A stretch of DNA of 64,000 bases, from NCBI RefSeq assembly GCF_014651075.1, contig NZ_BMWE01000009.1, positions 62,001 to 126,000 on the forward strand, written 5' to 3'. The DNA is from Streptomyces djakartensis. Its GTDB lineage: Bacteria; Actinomycetota; Actinomycetes; Streptomycetales; Streptomycetaceae. Positions 37,668-45,388 of this stretch are shown here, in pieces. The position numbers were made by a program, and so were the translations under genes. A model generated the notes under the pieces. It was not told the origin of the DNA and searched no databases. It worked only from the letters and a program-made list of their open reading frames with translations. Position 1 is the stretch's first letter. The number at the start of each line of letters is the position of its first letter.

Positions 37668-38794
37668 CGTGCCTCCTGGTGGGCCGCGTACAACTCCTTG
37701 GCGATGATGCCGCGTTGCACCTCGCTGGCGCCTTCGTAGATGCGCGGGGCGCGGACCTCGCGGTAGAGGTGTTCGAGCAGATGGCCGCGCTGCAACGCGC
37801 CGGCGCCGTGCAGCTGGACGGCCGAGTCGACCACGTACTGCGCGGTCTCGGTGGCGAGCAGTTTCGCCATGGCGGCGCGCTGCGGCACGTCGGGGGCGCC
37901 CGTGTCGTACGCGGTCGCCGCCGCGTAGACCATCAGCCGGGCCGCCTCCGTGCGCAGGGCCATCTCGGCCACCGTGTGAGCGACCGTCTGGAGGTCCCTC
38001 AGCTTGCCGCCGAAGGCGTCCCGGCCCGCGGTGTGGGCGAGGGTCGCGTCGAGGGCCGCCCGGGCCATGCCGACCGCGAAGGCGCCGACGCTCGGGCGGA
38101 ACAGGTTGAGCGTGCCCATGGCGACCCGGAAGCCTCGGTCCACTTCGCCGAGCACGTCGTCGGCCGTCACCGGTACGGCGTCGAAGTCGAGCGCGCCGAT
38201 GGGGTGCGGGGAGAGCATGTCGAGGCCGGTTCCGGTCAGGCCCGGGCGGTCGGCCGGCACGAGGAAGGCGGTGACGCCGCGGGCCCCCGCACCGGGAGCG
38301 GTCCGGGCGAAGACGGTGTAGAAGTCGGCCTCGGGGGCGTTGGAGATCCAGCACTTGCGGCCGGTGAGCCGCCAGTGGCCGGGGCCGTCGCCCTCCGCCC
38401 GCAACGCCAGCGCCGCCGCGTCCGATCCGGCGCCCGGCTCGCTCAGCGCGAAGGCCGCGACCGCCGTGCCGTCGGCCACCCGGGGCAGCCAGCGGGCTCG
38501 TTGGGAGCCGGTGCCGTGGGCGTGCACGGGATGTGCGCCGAGCCCCTGCAGGGCGAGGGCCGTCTCGGCCTCCGTGCAGCCGTGGGCGAGGGACTCGCGC
38601 ATCAGGCACAGGTCGAGGGCGCCGGAGCTGAACAACCGGCCGAGCAGTCCCAGGCCGCCGAGTTCGGCGAGCAGGGCTCGGTTGACACGGCCCGGTTCGC
38701 CCTTGCCGGCTAGCGGGCGGAGCCGTTCCGCGGCCAGGGTGCGCAGTTCGGCGCACCAGGCGAGTTGTGCCGGTTCGAGTGAGAATGCGGTCAT
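37664..38794 (-). CDS. Acyl-CoA dehydrogenase
   Basis: A 376-residue FAD enzyme: AAFALSEPGAGSDAAAL (FAD-binding), WRLTGRKCWISNAP, the helical C-terminus with AVQLHGAGALQRGH, and the terminal EGASEVQRGIIAKEL, where the Glu before Gly-Ala-Ser is the expected catalytic base. It introduces a 2,3-double bond into an acyl-CoA. With the ligase, hydratase and monooxygenase/reductase it fits a beta-oxidation-like step after ring reduction. ATG 38794 has AAGGGA 7 nt upstream. It is divergent from the CoA ligase gene, and their 127-bp gap carries the shared operator motif. Confidence 0.92.
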   Translation of the reverse strand: MTAFSLEPAQLAWCAELRTLAAERLRPLAGKGEPGRVNRALLAELGGLGLLGRLFSSGALDLCLMRESLAHGCTEAETALALQGLGAHPVHAHGTGSQRARWLPRVADGTAVAAFALSEPGAGSDAAALALRAEGDGPGHWRLTGRKCWISNAPEADFYTVFARTAPGAGARGVTAFLVPADRPGLTGTGLDMLSPHPIGALDFDAVPVTADDVLGEVDRGFRVAMGTLNLFRPSVGAFAVGMARAALDATLAHTAGRDAFGGKLRDLQTVAHTVAEMALRTEAARLMVYAAATAYDTGAPDVPQRAAMAKLLATETAQYVVDSAVQLHGAGALQRGHLLEHLYREVRAPRIYEGASEVQRGIIAKELYAAHQEAR

Positions 38795-38857
38795 CGCCGG
38801 TCCCTTCTCCACCGCCCCGCCTCCCGGCCGGACCGCTCCGAGGCTATCGCGGACCGT

Positions 38858-38880
38858 TGACTGTCGTCACCAACACGATA
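38858..38880. promoter_or_regulatory. Shared cluster operator, copy 1
   Basis: TGACTGTCGTCA (TGAC-N4-GTCA inverted repeat) at 38858-38869, followed 3 nt later by ACACGATA. The same 12-mer plus an ACGCGATA tail lies before the enoyl-CoA hydratase gene (44667). The TTGACT overlapping its start may also be a -35 hexamer. Likely read by the cluster's PaaX-family regulator. Confidence 0.6.
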
Positions 38881-38921
38881 CGCTCCAGGAGCGAGCCCAC
38901 CACGCCAAGGGGGCGAATCGT

Positions 38922-40544
38922 ATGAATCCACGGGGTACGGCTCACGTCGACACCTTCGCCCGTGACCATCTGCCACCCCCGGACCAATGGCCCGAGCTCC
39001 GCTTCGACCTGCCGGAGCTGCGCTACCCCGAACGGCTCAACTGCGCCGCCGAACTGCTGACCGGCCCGCCCGACGACCATCCGGTCTTCCGCACCGATGC
39101 CGGCGAGCCATGGACGTACGCCGACCTGCGCGCCCGGGTCGACCGCATCGCGCACCTGCTCACCGGCGAGCTCGGCATCGTCCCCGGCAACCGGGTGCTG
39201 CTGCGCGGCCCCACCACGCCCTGGCTCGCGGCCTGCTGGCTGGCGGTGCTCAAGGCGGGAGCGGTGGCGGTCACCGTGCTGGCCCAGCAGCGTGCCCACG
39301 AGCTGAGCACGATGTGCGAGATCGCCCGGGTCCGGCACGCCCTGTGCGACATCCGGGCCGTCGACGACCTCGCCAAGGCCGAGATCCCGGATCTGCGGAT
39401 CACGACCTACGGCGGTGACGCCCCGGACGACCTCCTGAGACGCCCGGCTCCCGGCACCGCGTACGCGGCCGTCGACACGGCGGCCGACGACGTGGCCCTG
39501 ATCGCCTTCACCTCCGGCACCACCGGCCGCCCCAAGGGCTGTGCGCACTTCCACCGGGACGTCCTGGCGATCGCCGACACCTTCTCCCGGCATGTGCTGA
39601 AACCGCGCCCCGACGACGTGTTCACGGGCAGCCCGCCGCTGGGCTTCACCTTCGGCCTCGGCGGTCTGGTGGTCTTCCCGCTGCGGGCCGGGGCGAGCGC
39701 CCTGCTCCTGGAACAGGCCGGTCCCGGGCACCTGCTGCCCGCCATCGCCCGACACCGGGTCTCCGTCCTGTTCACCGCGCCGACGGCCTACCGCGCGATG
39801 CTCGACGAACTCGACGGGCACGACGTGTCGTCCCTGCGCCGCTGCGTCTCCGCCGGGGAGAACCTCCCGGCGGCCACCTGGCACGCCTGGCGGGAGCGCA
39901 CGGGCCTGCGCGTGATCAACGGCATCGGGGCCACCGAGCTGCTGCACATCTTCATCTCCGCGGCCGACGAGCGGATCCGGCCCGGGACGACGGGTGTTCC
40001 GGTGCCGGGCTGGCAGGCGCGCGTGCAGGACGCGCACGGCGAGCCGGTGCCCGACGGGGAGCCGGGACTGCTGGCCGTGCGCGGGCCGGTCGGCTGCCGG
40101 TACCTCGCCGACCCGCGGCAACGGGAGTACGTGCGCGGCGGCTGGAACATCACCGGCGACACCTACGTCCGCGAACCCGACGGCTGGTTCCGGTACGTCG
40201 CCCGCGCCGACGACATGATCATCTCGGCCGGGTACAACATCGCCGGGCCCGAGGTCGAGGACGCGCTGCTGCGGCACCCGGACGTGGTGGAGGCGGCGGT
40301 CGTGGGGCGGCCCGACGAGGCACGCGGGCAGGTCGTGGTGGCCTTCACCGTCCTCAAGGAGGGCGCCGAGCGGGACGCCGAGGCACTGCGCGCCTTCGTG
40401 AAGCAGGAGCTGGCGCCGTACAAGTGCCCGCGCGAGATCGTCTTCCTGGACGCGCTGCCGCGCACCGCCACCGGCAAACTCCAGCGGTTCCGGCTGCGCG
40501 CCGAGGGAGTCCCGGCCGACGGCCGGGAAAAGGACCGGGAGTGA
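38922..40544 (+). CDS. Aryl-CoA ligase (2-aminobenzoate/benzoate-CoA ligase family)
   Basis: A 540-residue ANL adenylating enzyme. The AMP-binding core is IAFTSGTTGRPKGCAHFH, with GIGATELLHIF and GWFRYVARADDMI (Asp-Arg hinge region), and the catalytic lysine lies in LPRTATGKLQRFRL. It would convert an aromatic acid to its CoA thioester with ATP. The neighbouring bifunctional monooxygenase/reductase makes 2-aminobenzoate or salicylate the best candidate. AAGGGGG lies 8 nt before ATG 38922, and operator copy 1 lies just upstream. Confidence 0.92.
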   Translation: MNPRGTAHVDTFARDHLPPPDQWPELRFDLPELRYPERLNCAAELLTGPPDDHPVFRTDAGEPWTYADLRARVDRIAHLLTGELGIVPGNRVLLRGPTTPWLAACWLAVLKAGAVAVTVLAQQRAHELSTMCEIARVRHALCDIRAVDDLAKAEIPDLRITTYGGDAPDDLLRRPAPGTAYAAVDTAADDVALIAFTSGTTGRPKGCAHFHRDVLAIADTFSRHVLKPRPDDVFTGSPPLGFTFGLGGLVVFPLRAGASALLLEQAGPGHLLPAIARHRVSVLFTAPTAYRAMLDELDGHDVSSLRRCVSAGENLPAATWHAWRERTGLRVINGIGATELLHIFISAADERIRPGTTGVPVPGWQARVQDAHGEPVPDGEPGLLAVRGPVGCRYLADPRQREYVRGGWNITGDTYVREPDGWFRYVARADDMIISAGYNIAGPEVEDALLRHPDVVEAAVVGRPDEARGQVVVAFTVLKEGAERDAEALRAFVKQELAPYKCPREIVFLDALPRTATGKLQRFRLRAEGVPADGREKDRE

Positions 40545-40559
40545 TCCGTACGACCTAAG

Positions 40560-41387
40560 ATGATCAACGTGTCCGACCAGCATGCACCACGGTCTCTCAT
40601 CGTCACGTTCTACGGCGCGTACGGCCGGTTCGTGCCGGGCCCCGTGCCCGTCGCCGAACTGATCCGGCTGCTCGCCGCGGTCGGGGTGGACGCCCCGTCC
40701 GTACGCTCCTCGGTGTCGCGGCTGAAGAGACGCGGACTGCTCGCGCCCGCCCGGACCGCGCAGGGCGCGGCCGGGTACGAGCTGTCCCCGGACGCCCGGG
40801 AGTTGCTCGACGACGGCGACCGGCGCATCTACGCCACGGCCCCGCCCGGGGACGAGGGCTGGGTACTCGCCGTGTTCTCCGTGCCGGAGTCCGAGCGGCA
40901 GAAGCGGCACGTGCTCCGCTCCCGGCTGGCCGGTCTCGGCTTCGGCACGGCCGCCCCGGGCGTGTGGATCGCGCCCGCCCGGCTGTACGAGGAGGCCCGG
41001 CACACCCTGCAGCGGCTGCGGCTCGACGCGTACGTCGACTTCTTCCGCGGCGAGCACCTCGGCTTCGCGCCGACCGCGGACGCCGTCGCCCGCTGGTGGG
41101 ACCTGGCCGCCATCGCCAAGCAGCACGAGGCGTTCCTCGACCGGCACGCGCGCGTACTGCGGGACTGGGACAAGCGCGAGGACACCCCGCCCGAGGAGGC
41201 CTACCGCGACTATCTGCTCGCCCTGGACTCCTGGCGCCACCTCCCCTACGCCGACCCCGGTCTGCCGACCGGACTGCTGCCCGCGGACTGGCCGGGGGCA
41301 CGCTCGTCGGCGGTGTTCCGGGGCCTGCACGAGCGGCTGCGGGACGCGGGCGCCGACTTCGTGGGGCTGCTCGGCTCGCCGGGATGA
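40560..41387 (+). CDS. PaaX-family transcriptional regulator
   Basis: A 275-residue protein with an N-terminal winged helix (residues about 10-80, VRSSVSRLKRRGLLAPA). The central PaaX domain includes WVLAVFSVPESERQKRHVLR and GFGTAAPGVWIAP, and the C-terminal part RDWDKREDTPPEEAYRDYLL is typical. PaaX repressors sense aryl-CoA thioesters such as phenylacetyl-CoA. Here it most likely senses the CoA ester made by the ligase 15 bp upstream and reads the two shared operators. ATG 40560 has no clear ribosome site; GTG 40569 is an alternative. It is probably co-transcribed with the ligase gene. Confidence 0.92.
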   Translation: MINVSDQHAPRSLIVTFYGAYGRFVPGPVPVAELIRLLAAVGVDAPSVRSSVSRLKRRGLLAPARTAQGAAGYELSPDARELLDDGDRRIYATAPPGDEGWVLAVFSVPESERQKRHVLRSRLAGLGFGTAAPGVWIAPARLYEEARHTLQRLRLDAYVDFFRGEHLGFAPTADAVARWWDLAAIAKQHEAFLDRHARVLRDWDKREDTPPEEAYRDYLLALDSWRHLPYADPGLPTGLLPADWPGARSSAVFRGLHERLRDAGADFVGLLGSPG

Positions 41388-41403
41388 GCGGCCCCGCCCG
41401 CGT

Positions 41404-41424
41404 GCTCAGCTCCCCAGGCTGAGC
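41404..41424. terminator. Small hairpin between convergent genes
   Basis: GCTCAGC at 41404-41410 and GCTGAGC at 41418-41424 form a perfect 7-bp stem with a 7-nt loop. It overlaps the stop of the bifunctional enzyme gene and follows the regulator stop by 16 bp. Confidence 0.4.
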
Positions 41425-43787
41425 CGCGGTCTGGGCGCGTCCGTGCGTCCGGTCTGCGGGCGGCGGCTGCCCGCGCGGTAGGGGGCGGGCCACACGGCGC
41501 CCCGGCCCGAGTAGCCCTGTTCGGCCGCCGCGTGCAGCGTCCAGTGCGGGTCGTAGAGGTGCGGGCGGGCCAGCGCGCACAGGTCCGTACGCCCCGCCAG
41601 GATCAGGGAGTTGACGTCGTCCCAGGAGGAGATCGCGCCGACCGCGATCACCGGGACGCCGGTCTCGTGACGGATCCGGTCGGCGAACGGCGTCTGGTAT
41701 GACCGCCCGAACTCCGGCCGTTCCTCCGCCACGACCTGCCCCGTCGACACGTCGATCGCGTCGGCTCCGTGCGCGGCGAAGGCCCGGGCGATCTCGACGG
41801 CCGTCTCGGCGGTGACGCCGCCCGCCGCCCAGTCGGTGGCGGAGATCCGGACCGTCATGGGGCGCTCCCCGGGCCACACGTTCCTGACGGCGTCGAAGAC
41901 CTCCAGCGGGAAGCGCAGCCGCTTCTGCGGGGAGCCCCCGTAGGCGTCGGTGCGCCGGTTGGTGAGCGGGGAGAGGAAGCCGGAGAGCAGGTAGCCGTGC
42001 GCGCAGTGCAGTTCGAGCAGGTCGAAGCCGGCCCGGGCGGCGCGGGCGGCGGCCGAGGTGAACTGTTCGCGGAGGTCGGTGAGCTGGGCGCGTGACAGTT
42101 CGCGCGGGGTCTGGCTGAACGGCTTGTACGGGAGCGCGGAGGCGGCCACGAGCGGCCAGTTGCCCTCCTCGAGCGGCTCGTCCATGCCCTCCCACATCAG
42201 CTTGGTGGAGCCCTTGCGGCCGCTGTGGCCGAGCTGCACGCCGATCGCGGTGCCGGGCGCCTGCGCGTGCACGAAGTCGGTGACGCGCCGCCACGCCTCG
42301 GCCTGGCGGCCGGTGTAGAGGCCGGCACAGCCGGGTGTGATCCGGCCCTCCGCGCTGACGCACACCATCTCGGTCATCACCAGCCCGGCCCCGCCCAGCG
42401 CCCGCGCGCCGAGATGGACGAGGTGGAAGTCGCCGGGGACGCCGTCGACCGCCGAGTACATGTCCATGGGGGAGACGACGACCCGGTTGCGCAGGGTCAG
42501 GCCGCGCAGCCGGAAGGGGGTGAACATCGGGGGTGTGCCGGGCGGGCAGCCGAACTCGCGCTCCACGGCCTCGGTGAAGCGCGGGTCGCGCAGCCGGAGG
42601 TTGTCGTGCGTGACGCGGCGGCTGCGGGTGAGCAGGTTGAAGGCGAACTGGCGGGGCGGCTGGTCCAGGTACAGGGCGAGGTTCTCGAACCATTCCAGGC
42701 TGGCCCGGGCCGCGCGCTGCGTGGAGGCGACGACCGGCCGCCGCTCCGCCTCGTACGCTGCCAGGGCCTCCGCCGGCGTGTCGTGTTCCGCCAGGCAGGC
42801 GGCCAGGGCCAGGGCGTCCTCGACGGCGAGCTTGGTGCCGGAGCCGATGGAGAAGTGGGCGGTGTGGGCGGCGTCGCCGAGGAGGACCACGTTGCCGTGC
42901 GACCAGTGCTCGTTGACGACCGTGCGGAAGGTCGTCCATGTCGAGTTGTTGGACTTCAGGGGGTGGCCGCGGAGTGCTTCCGCGAAGATCTTGGCGCAGC
43001 GTTCGATCGACTCGGCTTCGCCGAGTTCGTCGAAGCCGGCCGCGTGCCAGACCTCCTCGCGCATCTCGATGATCACCGTGGAGGAGCCTGGGGCGTAGGG
43101 GTAGCCGTGCAGTTGCATCACGCCGTCTTCGGTCTCGGCGATCTCGAAGCGGAAGGAGGTGAAGGGGAAGTCCGTGGCGAGCCAGATGTAGCGGCAGCGG
43201 TGGGACGTGAGGTGGGGGCGGAAGGCGTCGGCGTGGGTCTCGCGGGTGGTGCTGTGGACTCCGTCGGCGGCGATGACCAGGTCGTGGCTCCGCGGGAGGT
43301 CCTTCGGGGCCTCGGTGCGGAAGCGGAGGTCCACGCCGAGTTCCCGGCAGCGGGTGTGGAGGATCTCCAGGAGCCGCTTTCTGCCGAGTGCGGCGAAGCC
43401 GTGTCCTGAGGAGGTGTGCCGGGTGCCGCGGTGGACGATGTCGATGTCGTCCCAGCGGACGAAGTCCTTCTGGAGGGCCTCGTAGACCTGCGGGTCGGCG
43501 TGTTCTATGCCGCCGAGGGTCTCGTCGGAGAGGACGACGCCGAAGCCGAAGGTGTCCTCGGGGGCGTTGCGTTCCCAGACGGTGATGTCGCGAGCCGGGT
43601 CGAGGCGTTTGAGGAGGGCGGCGGCGTAGAGGCCGCCCGGGCCGCCGCCGATGATCGCGATGCGCAGGGGGTGGTTCGGGTCGTGGGGTGGCTGCGGGTG
43701 CGTGGGGGCTTGTCGCGCCCCGCGGCGGAGCCGCAGATCGACACAGCCCCGCGCCCCTTTTGGGACATCCACTATCGTCCGCTCCAT
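41406..43787 (-). CDS. Bifunctional aryl-CoA monooxygenase / old-yellow-enzyme reductase
   Basis: A protein of about 793 residues with two enzymes. The N-terminal 400 residues are an FAD monooxygenase (RIAIIGGGPGGLYAA, DLVIAADGVHS, GNVVLLGDAAH). The C-terminal 380 are an OYE-type FMN reductase (LRNRVVVSPMDMYSA, HLGARALGG, ELHCAHGYLLSGFLSP). This is the plan of salicylyl-CoA 5-hydroxylase/oxidoreductase and of 2-aminobenzoyl-CoA monooxygenase/reductase, which hydroxylates and dearomatises the ring. The start is doubtful: ATG 43787 lies inside the hydratase gene end and has no ribosome site, and residues about 10-35 derive from an intergenic-repeat-like sequence. A CTG at 43667 just before the Rossmann motif is an alternative. 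Confidence 0.9.
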   Translation of the reverse strand: MERTIVDVPKGARGCVDLRLRRGARQAPTHPQPPHDPNHPLRIAIIGGGPGGLYAAALLKRLDPARDITVWERNAPEDTFGFGVVLSDETLGGIEHADPQVYEALQKDFVRWDDIDIVHRGTRHTSSGHGFAALGRKRLLEILHTRCRELGVDLRFRTEAPKDLPRSHDLVIAADGVHSTTRETHADAFRPHLTSHRCRYIWLATDFPFTSFRFEIAETEDGVMQLHGYPYAPGSSTVIIEMREEVWHAAGFDELGEAESIERCAKIFAEALRGHPLKSNNSTWTTFRTVVNEHWSHGNVVLLGDAAHTAHFSIGSGTKLAVEDALALAACLAEHDTPAEALAAYEAERRPVVASTQRAARASLEWFENLALYLDQPPRQFAFNLLTRSRRVTHDNLRLRDPRFTEAVEREFGCPPGTPPMFTPFRLRGLTLRNRVVVSPMDMYSAVDGVPGDFHLVHLGARALGGAGLVMTEMVCVSAEGRITPGCAGLYTGRQAEAWRRVTDFVHAQAPGTAIGVQLGHSGRKGSTKLMWEGMDEPLEEGNWPLVAASALPYKPFSQTPRELSRAQLTDLREQFTSAAARAARAGFDLLELHCAHGYLLSGFLSPLTNRRTDAYGGSPQKRLRFPLEVFDAVRNVWPGERPMTVRISATDWAAGGVTAETAVEIARAFAAHGADAIDVSTGQVVAEERPEFGRSYQTPFADRIRHETGVPVIAVGAISSWDDVNSLILAGRTDLCALARPHLYDPHWTLHAAAEQGYSGRGAVWPAPYRAGSRRPQTGRTDAPRPRLSLGS
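43704..43763. repeat. Streptomyces-type GC-rich intergenic repeat
   Basis: GGGGC ... GCCCC and GCGGC-GGA-GCCGC inverted repeats within about 60 bp, of the kind found repeatedly in Streptomyces intergenic regions (from memory of such sequences). It lies where the 5' end of the bifunctional enzyme gene should be, making the gene start uncertain. Confidence 0.4.
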
Positions 43788-44599
43788 TTGGGAGGGCGTT
43801 TCTCTGTGAAGGCGGCGTGGAACTCGGCGTAGTCCTCTCCTGTCATCAGGAGGGCCTGGGTGGAGGCGTCGAGTTCGATCGAGGCCGCCAGGGGCATGTC
43901 CAGCTCCGCCGTGAGCAGGGCCTTGGTCTGGGCGTGGGCCAGGGCCGGGCCGTCGGCCAGGCGGCGGGCCAGGTGCCGGGCCGCCTCGTCGGCCTGTCCC
44001 TCCTCCGTCAGCTCGCTGATCAGGCCGATGCGCTCGGCCTCGGGGGCGCGGACCGGGTCGCCCAGCATGAGGAGGCGGGTCGCGTGGCCCAGGCCGACGA
44101 CCCGGGGCAGGAGGTAGGCCGCGCCCATGTCGCCGCCGGAGAGGCCGACCCGGGTGAAGAGGAAGGCGAAGCGGGCCGTGGGGTCCGCCACGCGGAAGTC
44201 GGCGGCCAGTGCGAGCACCGCTCCGGCGCCCGCCGCCACGCCGTGCAGGGCGGCGATCACCGGGAAGGGACACTCCCGGATCGCGCGGACCACCTGGCCG
44301 GTCATCCGGTTGAAGTCCAGGAGCTGGGCGGTGTCCATCCCCAGGGTGGCACCGATGATCTCGTCGACATCGCCGCCGGAGCAGAAGCCGCGCCCCTCAC
44401 CGGCCAGCACCAGGGCCCGTACGGACCGCTCCCGGGACAGCTCGGCGAGCAGGTCGCGCAGGTCGGCGTAGGCGCCGAAGGTGAGCGCGTTGAGCTTGGC
44501 GGGGCGGGCGAGGGTGACGGTGGCGACACCTTCCGTGACGCCGACGCGCAGGTGCTCCCAGCCCGTGGTGCGGGCGGCGGAACCGGTGAAGGGACTCAT
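43772..44599 (-). CDS. Enoyl-CoA hydratase/isomerase
   Basis: A 275-residue crotonase-fold enzyme. Oxyanion-hole segments are LVLAGEGRGFCSGGDVDEII and ALHGVAAGAGAVLALAADF, and the C-terminal part ends with EFHAAFTEKRPPKWSGR, typical of catabolic hydratases (PaaG/BadK-like). It likely hydrates the unsaturated CoA ester formed after ring reduction. GAGGAGG lies 9 nt before ATG 44599, and operator copy 2 lies about 70-90 bp upstream. It is first in the minus-strand operon with the bifunctional enzyme. Confidence 0.92.
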   Translation of the reverse strand: MSPFTGSAARTTGWEHLRVGVTEGVATVTLARPAKLNALTFGAYADLRDLLAELSRERSVRALVLAGEGRGFCSGGDVDEIIGATLGMDTAQLLDFNRMTGQVVRAIRECPFPVIAALHGVAAGAGAVLALAADFRVADPTARFAFLFTRVGLSGGDMGAAYLLPRVVGLGHATRLLMLGDPVRAPEAERIGLISELTEEGQADEAARHLARRLADGPALAHAQTKALLTAELDMPLAASIELDASTQALLMTGEDYAEFHAAFTEKRPPKWSGR

Positions 44600-44666
44600 G
44601 ACGGGCGGCCTCCTCGGGCGGGCACTGCCTCACTGAGTTCTGCCCCACGAAGTTATCACTCATTCG

Positions 44667-44691
44667 TGACTGTCGTCATGAGTACGCGATA
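44667..44691. promoter_or_regulatory. Shared cluster operator, copy 2
   Basis: The exact 12-mer TGACTGTCGTCA (44667-44678) occurs again upstream of the enoyl-CoA hydratase gene, followed 5 nt later by ACGCGATA (44684-44691). Compare copy 1 at 38858. The 310-bp gap 44600-44908 otherwise shows no gene. Confidence 0.6.
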
Positions 44692-44903
44692 GGCCGTTCG
44701 GGTATGGAGTGCGTAGGGGTTCCGGGCGCACTCCGGGCCGGTTACGTCCGTCACAGATCATCCACACCGGTGTAACGGCGGGAGCAGCTGTGCGCGGCAC
44801 CGCTTTCACCTGGGTAAGCCGTGCGGCAAGGGAGCCGACGGCCCCCGACGGTGCCCCTCGGTCGCCTCCGGAAAGGGGCGCCGTACCATTCATCAGGTTG
44901 AAA

Positions 44904-44917
44904 GCAGGATGTCCTGC
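44904..44917 (+). promoter_or_regulatory. Short palindrome covering the ribosome site of the HATPase gene
   Basis: GCAGGA-TG-TCCTGC is a perfect inverted repeat whose AGGA is the only ribosome-site-like sequence before the ATG at 44921. In RNA it could fold as GCAGG-ATGT-CCTGC, hiding the site, or in DNA serve as an operator. Confidence 0.35.
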
Positions 44918-44920
44918 GCC

Positions 44921-45376
44921 ATGAACGGACCCGCCTTGTACGAACTGCCCTCAGCCCCCGCCTCCTGGCGCGTCGCGCTGCCGCACACCGTCGCGGCGGT
45001 GCCCGTGGCCCGTGCCCTGGTCCGTACGGCGCTGGCCGAGCATGAGCACGGGGCCGACTGCGACACCGCGGAGCTGCTCACGGCGGAGCTGGTGGCCAAC
45101 GCCGTGGAGCACACCTCCGGCGGGAAGCAGATAGAGCTCGTGGTGGAGCTGATGCCGTCGGGCTGCCAGGTCGAGGTGCACGACACCGACCCGGCGCCGC
45201 CCGGCGACCTCACGTGTCCGGCCGTCGAGATGCCCGACCCGTGGCAGGAGCACGGGCGCGGTCTGCTGCTGATCCGCGCCCTGAGCTCCTCGTGCGGGCA
45301 CCGGTCCACCGATTCCGGCAAGGCGGTGTGGTTCAGGCTGCCCGTGGTGCCGGCTCAGCGGCGGTCCCCGGCCTGA
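44921..45376 (+). CDS. ATP-binding regulatory protein (RsbW-like HATPase)
   Basis: A 151-residue protein with a GHKL fold: the N-box lies in ELLTAELVANAVEHTSG, the G1 region in VEVHDTDPAPP, and the G2 region in WQEHGRGLLLIRALSSSCG. Streptomyces have dozens of such RsbW/SpoIIAB-like proteins that act as anti-sigma factors or kinase-like switches in stress control. The partner is not encoded here. ATG 44909 is an alternative start four codons upstream. It is convergent with argF. Confidence 0.85.
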   Translation: MNGPALYELPSAPASWRVALPHTVAAVPVARALVRTALAEHEHGADCDTAELLTAELVANAVEHTSGGKQIELVVELMPSGCQVEVHDTDPAPPGDLTCPAVEMPDPWQEHGRGLLLIRALSSSCGHRSTDSGKAVWFRLPVVPAQRRSPA

Positions 45377-45388
45377 GGACGGCCCCGT

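Noticed and set aside
43704..43763. Insertion-sequence end
   Set aside because: The inverted repeats are short and have no transposase or target duplication nearby; they look like an ordinary Streptomyces intergenic repeat.
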